Notes under the pieces: model-generated
What the model saw: only the letters and a program-made list of their open reading frames with translations
What the model was told of the DNA's origin: nothing
Databases searched by the model: none
Source of the DNA: Blastococcus sp. CT_GayMR19
GTDB lineage: Bacteria; Actinomycetota; Actinomycetes; Mycobacteriales; Geodermatophilaceae
Length of the DNA stretch: 64,000 nucleotides
Direction: 5' to 3'
Assembly: GCF_004570385.1 (NCBI RefSeq)
Contig: NZ_SPQL01000004.1
Location: 62,001 to 126,000, forward strand
Shown: piece by piece, positions 55,419 through 64,000 of the stretch
Position numbering within the stretch: position 1 is the stretch's first letter
Layout: each line of letters starts with the position of its first letter
Position numbers and translations under genes: made by a program

Positions 55419-56974
55419 CAGAACTGCTCCGCCAGACCGGCCTCGACCAGTGGGTGCGCGCCCCGGTGCCGGCCGGGAACCTCGCCGCACAGTCGCGGCG
55501 TCGGGAAGACCTTCCCGGGGTTGGCGATGTTGTCCGGGTCGAAGGCACAGCGGACCAGCTGCATCGTGTCCAGGTCGTCCTCCGAGAACATCCGCGGCAT
55601 GTACGCGGCCTTGTCGATGCCCACCCCGTGCTCTCCGGTGATCGACCCGCCGGAGGAGATGCAGAGGTCGAGGATGGCCCCGCTGACCTTCTCGGCCGCC
55701 TTCCCCGCACCCTCGATCGCGTCGTCGAACAGCACCAGGGGGTGCAGGTTGCCGTCGCCGGCGTGGAACACGTTGGCGACCCGGACGCCGGAGGACGAGG
55801 AGAGGTCGGCGATCGCGCGCAGCACCTGGGGCAGCGAGGTCCGCGGGATCACGCCGTCCTGGACGATGTAGTCCGGGCTGATCCGCCCGACCGCGGCGAA
55901 CGCCGACTTGCGGCCCTTCCAGATCAGCGCCCGCTCCGCGGGATCGACCGCCACCCGCAGCTCGAAGCTGCCGTGCTCGCCGCAGAGCCGCTCCACCTCG
56001 GCGAACTCGTGGTCGACCTCGGCCGTCGCCCCGTCGAGCTCGATGACCAGCACCGCGCCGGCACCGGCCGGATAACCGCAGTGCGTCGCCGCCTCGGCCG
56101 CCTCGATCGCCAGCGCGTCCATCATCTCGATGGCGGCCGGGACGATGCCGGCGCCGATGATGGCCGACGTCGCGGCGCCGGCGTCGTCCGTGGACGCGAA
56201 GCCGGCCAGCAGGGTGCGGACGTCCTCCGGAAGCCGCACCAGGCGGACGGTCACCGACGTCGCCACTCCCAGCGTGCCTTCCGAGCCCACGACCGCGCCG
56301 AGGAGGTCGTAGCCCGGCGCGTCGGGTGCCAGGCCGCCGAGCTGCACGATCTCGCCCTGCGGCGTGACGAACTCGGCGCCGAGGACGTGGTTGGTGGTGA
56401 AGCCGTACTTCAGGCAGTGCGCGCCGCCGGAGTTCTCGGCGAGGTTGCCGCCGATCGAGCAGATCTGCTGGCTGCTGGGGTCGGGCGCGAAGTAGTAGCC
56501 GCCCCCGGTGGTCGCCTTCGTGATGTCGAGATTGATGACGCCGGGCTCGACGACGGCTCGCTGGTCCTCCCGCCGGACCTCGCGGACGGCGCGCATCCGT
56601 GACGTCACGATCAGCACGCCGTCGGCCCGGGGGAGGGCGCCGCCGGACAGTCCGGTCCCCGAGCCGCGAGCCACGAACGGCACGCCGTGCTCCGAGCACG
56701 CGCGGACGACGGCGGCGACCTGTTCCGCGGTCTCCGGCAGCACCACGAGCGAGGGGATGACCTTGTAGTGGGCCAGCCCGTCGCACTCGTACGTGCGCAG
56801 CCGGAGGTGGTCGTCGATCACGCTGTCGGGCGGCAGCGCCGCGCGGACGGCACGCGTCACCGCGGCGACGGCGGCCGGATCGGCGTCGGCGCGACCGGTC
56901 GCCTCCGTCTCCTCCGGTGGCACGGGCCCGGGGACGGGTCCGGCCGTTTCCGTCGTTCCGTGCGTGCCGGTCAT
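55418..56974 (-). CDS. glcD: Glycolate oxidase catalytic FAD subunit GlcD
   Basis: A 518-residue FAD-linked oxidase. The N-terminal PCMH FAD-binding domain contains VPFVARGSGTGLSGGALP and GGNLAENSGGAHCLKYG. The cap domain ends with NVFHAGDGNLHPLVLFD, ISSGGSITGEHGVG and FDPDNIANPGKVFPTPRLC, all typical of GlcD/D-lactate dehydrogenase family enzymes. ATG 56974 follows GAGAGG and begins the glcD-glcE-glcF-lldP operon. With GlcE and GlcF it oxidises glycolate; D-lactate is a known side substrate of the family. Confidence 0.94.
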   Translation of the reverse strand: MTGTHGTTETAGPVPGPVPPEETEATGRADADPAAVAAVTRAVRAALPPDSVIDDHLRLRTYECDGLAHYKVIPSLVVLPETAEQVAAVVRACSEHGVPFVARGSGTGLSGGALPRADGVLIVTSRMRAVREVRREDQRAVVEPGVINLDITKATTGGGYYFAPDPSSQQICSIGGNLAENSGGAHCLKYGFTTNHVLGAEFVTPQGEIVQLGGLAPDAPGYDLLGAVVGSEGTLGVATSVTVRLVRLPEDVRTLLAGFASTDDAGAATSAIIGAGIVPAAIEMMDALAIEAAEAATHCGYPAGAGAVLVIELDGATAEVDHEFAEVERLCGEHGSFELRVAVDPAERALIWKGRKSAFAAVGRISPDYIVQDGVIPRTSLPQVLRAIADLSSSSGVRVANVFHAGDGNLHPLVLFDDAIEGAGKAAEKVSGAILDLCISSGGSITGEHGVGIDKAAYMPRMFSEDDLDTMQLVRCAFDPDNIANPGKVFPTPRLCGEVPGRHRGAHPLVEAGLAEQF

Positions 56975-57164
56975 CGTCGTGTGCCTCTCGGGAAGCCGTG
57001 GATGCCCTGCCCGGCCGGCTCCGGCTGCCACCCGCACGCCGGGGAGAAGCGGGTGCGCGTGGGCCGGAGCCGTCCGGTGAACAGGTCTCGCATCGTCGCA
57101 CCGCTCGGCGCCCAGGGCACCTCCGCGGGTGCAAAGTTCCGTTACCGGAACTGGCGGGGAGCGC

Positions 57165-57608
57165 TCAGCCGCCCAGTGCCGCGTCCAGGCGGATCTCGAC
57201 GCCGGTCAGTGCCTTGCTGACCGGGCAGCCGGCCTTGGCCTCCTGGGCGGCCTTCTCGAATCCCGCAGCGTCCAGCCCCTCGACCTGCCCGCGCACGGTC
57301 AGCAGGATCCCGGTCAGCCGGAACCCGCCGTTGTCCTTGTCCGGGCCGAGGGTGACCTCCGCGGTGACGTCCAGGGATCCCGGCGTGCCGCCGGCCTCCG
57401 CCACGTTGGCGGACAACTGCATCGCGAAGCAGGCCGAGTGGGCCGCGGCGACGAGCTCCTCGGGACTGGTCGTGCCGCCGGCGTCGTCCGCGGCCCGCTT
57501 GGGGAAGGAGACCTGGTAGGTGCCGACCTTCGAGCTGGAGAGCTCCACCTGGCCGGAGCCCTCCTGGAGCGATCCGGTCCAGGCGGTGTGTGCAGTGCGG
57601 GTGGGCAT
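57165..57608 (-). CDS. osmC: OsmC-family peroxiredoxin
   Basis: A 147-residue OsmC/Ohr-fold hydroperoxide reductase. The two catalytic cysteines lie in TSPEELVAAAHSACFAMQLS and AKAGCPVSKALTG; the AAHSACF and AGCPVS forms point to OsmC rather than Ohr. It reduces organic hydroperoxides using a dithiol partner. ATG 57608 follows GGAGGCG. It lies 96 bp downstream of a MarR gene of OhrR type on the same strand. A GTTGCGCACAAC palindrome sits between the two genes. Confidence 0.92.
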   Translation of the reverse strand: MPTRTAHTAWTGSLQEGSGQVELSSSKVGTYQVSFPKRAADDAGGTTSPEELVAAAHSACFAMQLSANVAEAGGTPGSLDVTAEVTLGPDKDNGGFRLTGILLTVRGQVEGLDAAGFEKAAQEAKAGCPVSKALTGVEIRLDAALGG

Positions 57609-57672
57609 GGCGCCTCCTGCGGGCCGGGCCGCCTCAGGGGTGGACGGCGTCGCCGTCCCGTTACCCGGACCT

Positions 57673-57684
57673 GTTGCGCACAAC
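57673..57684. promoter_or_regulatory. Candidate OhrR-type operator upstream of osmC
   Basis: GTTGCGCACAAC is a near-perfect 12-bp palindrome in the osmC-ohrR intergenic region, 65 bp before the osmC start. The half-site TTGTGCG (other strand) recurs next to the ohrR start, so both promoters share a motif. Confidence 0.45.
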
Positions 57685-57704
57685 CGTCGTCGCGGCGGGA
57701 GCCG

Positions 57705-58163
57705 TCAGGCGCAGAACGCCTCGCCCCGGTTCACCCGGTCGGTGAGCAGGCGGAGGCGCTGCATGAGGTCGCCGAACTCGTCGGCGTCGAAGCCGATGGT
57801 CCCGATCATGGACTCGGAGATGCGGAAGGCCCGGTCGCGCAGCGCCCGGCCCTCGTCGGTCAGGGCGATGGACACGGAGCGCTCGTCCTCGACCCGGCGG
57901 TGGCGGGTGACCAGCCCGGCGGCCGTGAGCCGCTTCAGGAGGGGCGACAGCGTGCCGCTGTCGAGCGCGAGCCGGGATCCCAGCTGCCCCACGGTCTGGT
58001 GGTCGGACTCCCAGAGCAGCATCATGACCAGGTACTGGGGATACGTCAGACCGAGCTCGTCGAGCATCGGGCGGTACCGCGCGGTCACGGCCCGCGAGGC
58101 GGCGTACAGCGCGAAGCACAGCTGATCGTCGAGCGCCACGCTCGGCGCGGGCAGAGCGGTCAT
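57705..58163 (-). CDS. ohrR: OhrR-type MarR regulator
   Basis: A 152-residue MarR-family repressor. The redox-sensing Cys near residue 16 lies in LDDQLCFALYAASRAVTARY, the canonical OhrR position, and a second Cys ends the protein (EAFCA). The winged helix reads QTVGQLGSRLALDSGTLSPL then RHRRVEDERSVSIALTDEG. Oxidation by organic peroxides is expected to release it from DNA and induce osmC, the next gene on the strand. An inverted repeat upstream (58183-58199) may be an operator. Confidence 0.9.
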   Translation of the reverse strand: MTALPAPSVALDDQLCFALYAASRAVTARYRPMLDELGLTYPQYLVMMLLWESDHQTVGQLGSRLALDSGTLSPLLKRLTAAGLVTRHRRVEDERSVSIALTDEGRALRDRAFRISESMIGTIGFDADEFGDLMQRLRLLTDRVNRGEAFCA

Positions 58164-58182
58164 CGCACAAGTCTAGGGCGCA

Positions 58183-58199
58183 GATGGTTTTGTGCCATC
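58183..58199. promoter_or_regulatory. Inverted repeat upstream of ohrR
   Basis: GATGG-TTTTGTG-CCATC, 5-bp arms with a 7-bp spacer, 20 bp before the ohrR start. Its TTGTG core resembles the half-site near 57673 and the sequence beside the start codon (TTGTGCGATG). It could be the ohrR autoregulatory site. Confidence 0.35.
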
Positions 58200-58247
58200 G
58201 GTTGGGCCGCCGCATCGGCGGAGGCGAGGGGCCGCTGGACGCCGGGG

Positions 58248-58268
58248 GTTGAGCGGAACAGACTCAAC
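58248..58268. promoter_or_regulatory. HAIR-like HspR operator upstream of clpB
   Basis: GTTGAGC-N7-ACTCAAC matches the HAIR consensus CTTGAGT-N7-ACTCAAG at 11 of 14 positions and forms a nearly perfect inverted repeat (GTTGAG with CTCAAC), with exact spacing. It lies 98-118 bp upstream of clpB. Confidence 0.8.
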
Positions 58269-58365
58269 TCTATGGTCGTTGTCCCCGGTGAATCCCGTCG
58301 GCTGAGGACGACGGTCCACCGCAGCTCCCGAACAGCTCCACTCGGAAGGACGCACCGCAGCCATC

Positions 58366-60960
58366 ATGGAGAGCAAGCTCACCACCCGATCGCAGGAAGC
58401 CTTCGCCGCCGCCCAGCGGCTGGCCGTCAGCCGGGGCCAGGCAGCACTCGAACCTCTGCACCTGCTCGCCGCCCTGGTGGAGCAGGCCGACGGCATCGCG
58501 GGACCGCTCCTGAAGGCGGTCGGCGCCGATCCCGTCGACGTCCGCGCCAAGACGGAGGCGGCCCTGCGCCGCATGCCCAGCGTCAGTGGCGCGACGGTGT
58601 CCGCGCCGTCGCCGTCCCGGGAACTCCTGCGCGTGATCAACGCCGCCGGGGAGCAGGCGAGCGCCCTCGGTGACGAGTACGTCTCGACCGAGCACCTGCT
58701 CGTGGGCCTGGCCGGCTCCGACGGCGAGGCCGGCACGGTGCTGAGCAGCACCGGCGCGACCCGCGACGCCCTGCTGGCCGCCTTCCGGACGGTCCGGGGC
58801 ACCCGCAAGGTCACCACGCCGGATCCCGAGGGCACCTTCCAGGCCCTGGAGAAGTACGCCGTCGACCTCACCCAGCGGGCCCGTGAGGGGAAGATCGATC
58901 CCGTCATCGGCAGGGACACCGAGATCCGCCGCGTCGTCCAGGTGCTGTCCCGCCGCACCAAGAACAACCCGGTCCTGATCGGGGAGCCCGGCGTCGGCAA
59001 GACCGCGATCGTCGAGGGGCTCGCGCAGCGGATGGTGGCCGGTGACGTGCCGGAGAGCCTGAAGGGCAAGCGACTCATGGCGCTGGACCTGAGCTCGATG
59101 GTCGCCGGCGCCAAGTACCGGGGGGAGTTCGAGGAGCGGCTCAAGGCCGTCCTCCAGGAGATCACCGACGCCGAGGGCCAGATCGTCACGTTCATCGACG
59201 AGCTGCACACGATCGTCGGGGCCGGTGCGACCGGGGACTCCGCGATGGACGCCGGGAACATGATCAAGCCGATGCTCGCCCGTGGCGAGCTGCGGATGGT
59301 GGGCGCCACCACGCTCGACGAGTTCCGCGAGCACATCGAGAAGGACCCGGCGCTGGAGCGGCGCTTCCAGCAGGTCTTCGTGGGCGAGCCGAGCGTCGAG
59401 GACACGATCGGCATCCTGCGGGGGCTCAAGGAGCGCTACGAGGTGCACCACGGCGTCCGGATCACCGACACCGCGATCGTCGCGGCCGCGACCCTGTCGG
59501 ACCGGTACGTCACGGCCCGCTTCCTGCCGGACAAGGCGATCGACCTCGTCGACGAGGCCGCCAGCCGGCTGCGCATGGAGATCGACAGCCGCCCCGTCGA
59601 GGTGGACGAGGTCGAGCGCGCCGTCCGCCGCATGGAGATCGAGGAGATGGCCCTGGCCAAGGAGGACGACGAGTCGTCCCTCCAGCGGCTGGCGACGCTC
59701 CGCGAGGAGCTGGCCAACCGGCGTCAGGAGCTGGCCGAGCTGACCTTCCGCTGGCAGCAGGACAAGACCGCCATCAGCCGGCTCCAGCACATCAAGGAGG
59801 AGCTGGAGCACGTCCGGCTCGAGGCCGAGCGTGCCGAGCGGGACGGCGACCTCGCCCGGGCCGCGGAGCTCCGCTACGGCCGGCTGCCCGAGCTGGAGAA
59901 GGCGCTGACCTCCGCGGAGGAGTCGGTGAAGTCCGGGGAGTCGATGCTCAAGGAGGAGGTCGGCCCCGACGACATCGCCGAGGTCGTCCAGGCCTGGACC
60001 GGCATCCCCGCCGGCCGGCTGCTCGAGGGCGAGACGCAGAAGCTGCTGCGGATGGAGGAGGGCCTCGCGGCGCGGGTGGTCGGTCAGCCCGAGGCGGTCC
60101 GCGCGGTCTCCGACGCCGTCCGTCGTGCGCGGTCCGGCGTCTCCGACCCGGACCGCCCGACCGGCTCCTTCCTCTTCCTGGGCCCGACCGGTGTCGGCAA
60201 GACCGAACTGGCCAAGGCGCTGGCGGAGTTCCTCTTCGACGACGAGCGGGCGATGGTCCGGGTCGACATGAGCGAGTACTCGGAGAAGCACTCGGTGGCC
60301 CGCCTGGTCGGGGCACCGCCCGGCTACGTCGGGTACGAGGCCGGCGGCCAGCTCACCGAGGCGGTGCGCCGTCGCCCGTACACGGTCGTCCTCCTCGACG
60401 AGGTGGAGAAGGCGCACCCCGACGTCTTCGACGTCCTGCTGCAGGTCCTGGACGACGGCCGCCTGACCGACGGGCAGGGCCGGACGGTCGACTTCCGGAA
60501 CACGATCCTGGTGCTGACGTCGAACCTGGGGTCGCAGCTGATCGCCGACCAATCGGTCCCCGAGGAGCAGCGCCGGGGCGCGGTGATGGAGGTCGTCCGC
60601 ACGCACTTCAAGCCGGAGTTCCTCAACCGGCTCGACGACGTCGTCGTCTTCCGCGCGCTGGGCAGCGAGGAGCTGGCCGGGATCGTCGACATCCAGGTCG
60701 GCGTGCTCGCCCGCCGGCTGGCCGCCCGCCGGCTCACCCTCCGCGTCACCGACGCCGCGCGCGAGTGGCTGGCGCTGAACGGGTTCGACCCGGTCTACGG
60801 GGCCCGCCCGCTGCGCCGGCTGGTGCAGTCGGCGATCGGCGACCAGCTGGCCAGGGCGCTGCTGTCCGGCGACATCCGGGACGGCGACGAGGTGGTCGTG
60901 GACGCGAACGTCGACTTCGCCGGGCCGGAGGAGGTCGGCCTCACGGTCCGCCGCGGCTGA
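58366..60960 (+). CDS. clpB: ATP-dependent disaggregase ClpB (Hsp100)
   Basis: An 864-residue two-ring AAA+ chaperone. The N-domain (about 1-145) is followed by NBD1 with Walker [15 protein letters not shown] and Walker [15 protein letters not shown], a coiled-coil middle domain (about 410-525), and NBD2 with Walker [15 protein letters not shown] and Walker [14 protein letters not shown]. It pulls proteins out of aggregates together with DnaK-DnaJ-GrpE, encoded 8 kb away. The start is ATG 58366. A HAIR-like site upstream places it under HspR. Confidence 0.97.
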   Translation: MESKLTTRSQEAFAAAQRLAVSRGQAALEPLHLLAALVEQADGIAGPLLKAVGADPVDVRAKTEAALRRMPSVSGATVSAPSPSRELLRVINAAGEQASALGDEYVSTEHLLVGLAGSDGEAGTVLSSTGATRDALLAAFRTVRGTRKVTTPDPEGTFQALEKYAVDLTQRAREGKIDPVIGRDTEIRRVVQVLSRRTKNNPVLIGEPGVGKTAIVEGLAQRMVAGDVPESLKGKRLMALDLSSMVAGAKYRGEFEERLKAVLQEITDAEGQIVTFIDELHTIVGAGATGDSAMDAGNMIKPMLARGELRMVGATTLDEFREHIEKDPALERRFQQVFVGEPSVEDTIGILRGLKERYEVHHGVRITDTAIVAAATLSDRYVTARFLPDKAIDLVDEAASRLRMEIDSRPVEVDEVERAVRRMEIEEMALAKEDDESSLQRLATLREELANRRQELAELTFRWQQDKTAISRLQHIKEELEHVRLEAERAERDGDLARAAELRYGRLPELEKALTSAEESVKSGESMLKEEVGPDDIAEVVQAWTGIPAGRLLEGETQKLLRMEEGLAARVVGQPEAVRAVSDAVRRARSGVSDPDRPTGSFLFLGPTGVGKTELAKALAEFLFDDERAMVRVDMSEYSEKHSVARLVGAPPGYVGYEAGGQLTEAVRRRPYTVVLLDEVEKAHPDVFDVLLQVLDDGRLTDGQGRTVDFRNTILVLTSNLGSQLIADQSVPEEQRRGAVMEVVRTHFKPEFLNRLDDVVVFRALGSEELAGIVDIQVGVLARRLAARRLTLRVTDAAREWLALNGFDPVYGARPLRRLVQSAIGDQLARALLSGDIRDGDEVVVDANVDFAGPEEVGLTVRRG

Positions 60961-61085
60961 GAGCGCAGCCCGGGAAGGCGCTGGTCACGTCTCCCTCGAA
61001 CGGCCGACACGGACGACGGATCCTGGCCTCCACCCTGCCGGTCCAGCATGATCGTCGGGAATACGGAACGACGAGGAGTCGCGGA

Positions 61086-61787
61086 ATGACGGCAGGACAG
61101 GGCCCCTACGGCAACCCGGCGGGCGAGAGCGGCGCGCCGGGTCAGCCGGAACCCCAGGGCTGGGGTGCCCCGCAGGGCCCGCCGCCCTATGGCCAGCCGC
61201 CGTACGGTCAGCAGCCGTACGGCCAGTCGCCCTATCCGGGGTACGGCGCGGCGCCCACGGCCCCGAGCGGTTACGGGGCACCGACGCCGGTGGAGCGGCC
61301 CGTCACCGTGCGCGCCGGCATCGGGGCGTTCGTGGCGTCCGTCGTGATCAGCCTCGTGAGCCAGCTCATCGCCGTGCTCAACATGGACACGCTGACCGAC
61401 CTCGCCACGACGGAGGCCGGGCTCGGCGAGCTGTCCCCCGAAGAGGCCGAGATGGCCGCGGGGATGGCCGAGACGTTCGGCACCTTCGGAGTCCTGATCG
61501 GCCTGCTCTTCACCGCTCTCTTCGCGATGTTCGTCTGGTTCGCCTGGCGCGGGCACAACTGGGCACGGATCGTCCTGTGGGTCCTGGCGGGACTGGGGCT
61601 CGTCTTCGGTCTCCTCGGGGCCGGGTTGAGCTCGTCCTTCGGCGTGGCGACCCTTCCCGTCCTCACCTTCCTGGGCTGGGTCGAGATGCTCCTCGACGCG
61701 GTCGCGATCGTGCTGCTGGCGCTCAAGCCGTCGAGCGAGTGGTACCGCTACCGCGGGTGGTTGCGCGCCACCGGCCAGCCCGGCTGA
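61086..61787 (+). CDS. Membrane protein with Pro/Tyr/Gly-rich N-terminus
   Basis: A 233-residue protein. The first ~65 residues are a Gly/Pro/Gln/Tyr-rich cytoplasmic tail with repeated PYGQ units (GQPPYGQQPYGQSPYPGYG). Four membrane helices follow (AGIGAFVASVVISLVSQLIAV, GVLIGLLFTALFAMFVWFAW, ARIVLWVLAGLGLVFGLLGAG, EMLLDAVAIVLLAL). The final helix precedes KPSSEWYRYRGW. Ribosome binding site AGGAG lies before ATG 61086. I do not recognise a named family. It is convergent with another small four-helix protein at 61803 (15-bp gap). Confidence 0.75.
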   Translation: MTAGQGPYGNPAGESGAPGQPEPQGWGAPQGPPPYGQPPYGQQPYGQSPYPGYGAAPTAPSGYGAPTPVERPVTVRAGIGAFVASVVISLVSQLIAVLNMDTLTDLATTEAGLGELSPEEAEMAAGMAETFGTFGVLIGLLFTALFAMFVWFAWRGHNWARIVLWVLAGLGLVFGLLGAGLSSSFGVATLPVLTFLGWVEMLLDAVAIVLLALKPSSEWYRYRGWLRATGQPG

Positions 61788-61802
61788 CCCGGCCGGCGGG
61801 GG

Positions 61803-62267
61803 TCAGGCCCCGACGCCGGGCCGCCCGATCCATCCGACGGTCGGTCGGGCGAGCAGGCTGGTGACGGCCGCGACGGACAGCACCAGCACGAACAGCGAGA
61901 TCGGGGTCACGCCGCCGATCGAGGCCATTCCGAGCAGCATCAGCCCGGCCAGCAGGAACGACGCGGCCAGCCCGGTCCAGCGCGCCCAGGGGCGCCGCCG
62001 GGGCAGGAACCAGGCGGAGACGGCGAGCACGACCCCGACGACGAGGTAGGGAGAGGCACTGACCAGGACGTACCGCGCGGCCTCCGCCTCCGAGTAGTCC
62101 GGCCGCGCACGCCCCACCGCCTCGGCCAGCCCCTCCCGCCCCAGCCAGGTGATGGCGGCGTAGAGCAGCAGCATCGCCGCGAGGACCCCCATCAGGCCCA
62201 CCGCGACGCGGGCGCTGACCGGCATCAGCGGGGCTGCGCCGTCGGGGGTGGGGACGGCACCGGTCAC
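61803..62267 (-). CDS. Small four-helix membrane protein
   Basis: A 154-residue protein with four hydrophobic segments: VAVGLMGVLAAMLLLYAAITWL, YLVVGVVLAVSAWFLPR, WTGLAASFLLAGLMLLGMA and ISLFVLVLSVAAVTSLL. The RRRPWARWTG loop between helices 2 and 3 resembles the RGHNWARIVLW loop of the neighbouring protein, which suggests a distant shared ancestry. GTG 62267 is the start. It is divergent from the molybdopterin oxidoreductase. No function is known. Confidence 0.7.
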   Translation of the reverse strand: MTGAVPTPDGAAPLMPVSARVAVGLMGVLAAMLLLYAAITWLGREGLAEAVGRARPDYSEAEAARYVLVSASPYLVVGVVLAVSAWFLPRRRPWARWTGLAASFLLAGLMLLGMASIGGVTPISLFVLVLSVAAVTSLLARPTVGWIGRPGVGA

Positions 62268-62374
62268 CCCGCCAGCCTCGCAGACCGCGGGATCTGCGAT
62301 GCCCTCCCGGTGGCGTCGGCAAGAAATGTCGTACGCAATGAATCCAGATGGCGGGCTCGGTTCGAAGACAGAGC

Positions 62375-64000
62375 GTGACCACCTCGGCGCAGGCCCCCGT
62401 AGCCGCCCCGGACTCTCCGGGCGCTCCGCGCGGCCTGCGCAACGCCCTCGCCGCCCTGGCCGGTCTGCTGTCCGCCGCAGTCGCCCTCGGCTTCGCCGAG
62501 CTGACCGCCGCGCTGGTGGGACCCGCGTCCTCCCCGGTCATCGCGGTGGGGGACGCCGTCATCACGCTGACGCCGGAGCCGGTCAAGGAGTTCGCGATCC
62601 GGAACTTCGGCGAGAACGACAAGATCGTGCTCGTCGCCGGGACGCTGGTCGTCATCGCGGTCTACGCGCTGCTGCTCGGGCTCGTCGCGCTGCGCAGCCG
62701 GCCCCTCGGGATCCTCGGGATCGCGCTGTTCGGCTTCGTGGGCGCGCTCGCCGCGTTCACCCGGCCGGCCGGCAGCCTGCTCGACGTCCTGCCCTCGATC
62801 GTCGGCGCCGGCGCCGGGATCCTCGCGCTGCTCGCCCTGCTTGTCCCGCTGACCGCCCCATCCGGCGCGGCCGCGGCTCCCGCTCGGCACGGCCGCGAGG
62901 CCCCGGCCGCCGGGTCCGCCGATCCCGCCCACGCCGACGAGCGCATGGTGGAACGGCTCCGCGAGATCCTCGGCTCCGGCGACCGCAAGGGTGCCGCGCT
63001 CGACCGGCGGCGCTTCTTCCTCACCGGCGGGGTGGCCCTCGGCGTGGCCGCGGTCGCCGGCGGCGGGGGCCGGCTGCTCCAGCGGCGCTTCGACGTCGCC
63101 GAGGCGCGCGCCGATCTCAGCCTGCCGAAGCCGGCCTCCGCTGCCGCTGCGTTGCCCCGCGGCGCCGACCTCTCCGGCGAGATCGACGGCCTGACGCCGC
63201 TGTTCACCGACAACCGCGAGTTCTACCGCGTCGACACCGCGATCAGCGTGCCGCAGATCCGGCCCAGCGACTACAAGCTGTCGCTGACCGGGATGTTCGA
63301 CTCGCCGCGCAGCTACACGCTGCCCGAGCTGTTCGAGCGCGACGACGTCATCGAGCGCGACATCACGATCACCTGCGTCTCCAACGAGGTCGGCGGGCAG
63401 CTGGCCGGCACCGCCCGGTGGATCGGGATCCCCCTCGGCGCCTTCCTGCGGGAGAACGGCGTGCAGTCGGGCAGCGACCAGCTGGCCTGCCGCGACGTCA
63501 ACGGCATGACCATCGGCGCGCCGACCCGCTCCGCCCTCGACGTCGAGGACGCGATGCTCGCGTTCGGGATGAACGGCGAGCCGCTGCCGGTCGAGCACGG
63601 CTTCCCGGTCCGGATGCTCATCCCCGGGCTCTACGGCTACGTCTCGGCCTGCAAGTGGCTGACCGGCATCGAGGCCACCACGTTCGACGCGTTCGACGCC
63701 TACTGGGTCGAGCGCGACTGGGCCGCCGAGGGGCCGATCAAGGTCGCCTCACGGATCGACACCCCGGCCCCGCTGCGCGAGTTCCCGGCCGGCCGCCGCG
63801 CCATCGCCGGGGTCGCCTGGGCGCAGACCCGGGGCATCGCCAAGGTCGAGGTACGGGTCGACGAGGAGGACTGGGCCGAGGCCGAGCTGTCCCCGGAGGT
63901 CGACGCCGACGTGTGGCGCCAGTGGGTCCTGCCCTACGACTTCCCCGCCGGCCGGCACTCGATCACCGTCCGCGCCACCAGCGCCGACGGCGAGGAGCAG
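62375..64000 (+). CDS. Membrane molybdopterin-dependent oxidoreductase (sulfite-oxidase fold), partial
   Basis: At least 542 residues; it runs off the right edge. The N-terminus has four membrane helices (about 20-175), then a linker with a twin-arginine motif (DRRRFFLTGGVALGVAAVAGG, broken by position about 209-230) and a fifth hydrophobic segment. The rest is a sulfite-oxidase/YedY-type molybdopterin domain with the cofactor Cys near residue 334 (ITCVSNEVGGQLAGTARW), plus a start of the Mo-co dimerisation domain near the edge. The substrate is unknown. GTG 62375 was chosen; an in-frame ATG at 62348 is possible, and neither has a good ribosome binding site. Confidence 0.85.
   Translation, partial: MTTSAQAPVAAPDSPGAPRGLRNALAALAGLLSAAVALGFAELTAALVGPASSPVIAVGDAVITLTPEPVKEFAIRNFGENDKIVLVAGTLVVIAVYALLLGLVALRSRPLGILGIALFGFVGALAAFTRPAGSLLDVLPSIVGAGAGILALLALLVPLTAPSGAAAAPARHGREAPAAGSADPAHADERMVERLREILGSGDRKGAALDRRRFFLTGGVALGVAAVAGGGGRLLQRRFDVAEARADLSLPKPASAAAALPRGADLSGEIDGLTPLFTDNREFYRVDTAISVPQIRPSDYKLSLTGMFDSPRSYTLPELFERDDVIERDITITCVSNEVGGQLAGTARWIGIPLGAFLRENGVQSGSDQLACRDVNGMTIGAPTRSALDVEDAMLAFGMNGEPLPVEHGFPVRMLIPGLYGYVSACKWLTGIEATTFDAFDAYWVERDWAAEGPIKVASRIDTPAPLREFPAGRRAIAGVAWAQTRGIAKVEVRVDEEDWAEAELSPEVDADVWRQWVLPYDFPAGRHSITVRATSADGEEQ

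Noticed and set aside
58270-60606. Minus-strand frame of 778 codons antisense to clpB
   Set aside because: Shadow frame; the sense strand carries both AAA+ modules.

Overview
The window is very GC-rich, with GTG starts, many 4-bp start/stop overlaps and typical actinobacterial families: F420-type LLM oxidoreductase, TIGR03084, DUF3140, a FadE5-type acyl-CoA dehydrogenase, an EtfD-like protein, HspR, and a DosR/DosS-like pair. It looks like ordinary chromosome of a free-living actinobacterium. A Geodermatophilaceae-like origin (Blastococcus, Geodermatophilus, Modestobacter) is my inference from overall gene style. No phage, IS element, CRISPR array or rRNA is visible; one tRNA-Gly(CCC) is present.

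Layout. 1-4.45 kb: fructose PTS, fruR-fruK-fruA on the minus strand, divergent from ptsI. 4.6-16.6 kb: a 49-aa microprotein, a V4R/GAF/GGDEF cyclase, a tyrosine/lipid phosphatase, a 68-bp palindrome, a glycosylase-annotated protein, 3-hydroxybutyrate dehydrogenase overlapping a GAF/PucR regulator, small acidic proteins, fadE5, a LapA-like protein and a TetR regulator. 16.6-19.4 kb: Zn uptake ABC system behind a Zur box. 19.4-24.75 kb: LLM oxidoreductase, TIGR03084 protein, ribokinase, DUF3140, and a methyltransferase next to a type III PKS. 24.8-27.9 kb: a DosR/DosS-like heme-sensing two-component pair arranged tail-to-tail, plus a universal stress protein with a DosR-like box in front of it. 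28-30 kb: a membrane GGDEF-EAL protein and the tRNA. 30.3-33.7 kb: an AraC - VOC - class II UvrA cluster. 33.7-38 kb: a secreted lipoprotein and a large subtilisin-like protease with Ser/Asp/Gly repeats.

38.2-64 kb: dcd; a 4-bp-overlap membrane operon (DUF389 - MFS - AbrB); an EtfD-like iron-sulfur oxidoreductase; an AbiEi-N/endonuclease-like gene ending in a 15-bp tandem array; the chaperone operon dnaK-grpE-dnaJ-hspR with an extra marR coupled to its end; glycolate oxidation (glcD-glcE-glcF-lldP); osmC with an OhrR-like regulator; clpB; two small membrane proteins; and a molybdopterin oxidoreductase running off the right edge. HspR-type (HAIR) inverted repeats lie before both dnaK and clpB, which ties these loci into one heat-shock regulon. 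The order dcd ... etfD ... dnaK operon ... clpB matches the Mycobacterium tuberculosis order as I remember it.

Themes: stress and redox sensing (HspR, DosRS, OhrR, Zur), c-di-GMP signalling (two proteins), fatty-acid and C2/C4 acid catabolism, and secretion. No single spectacular unknown system stands out. The best leads are the DosR-like circuit, the AraC-VOC-UvrA2 cassette, the 68-bp palindrome, the repeat array with an inverted partner, and the polytopic oxidoreductase with an internal twin-arginine motif.
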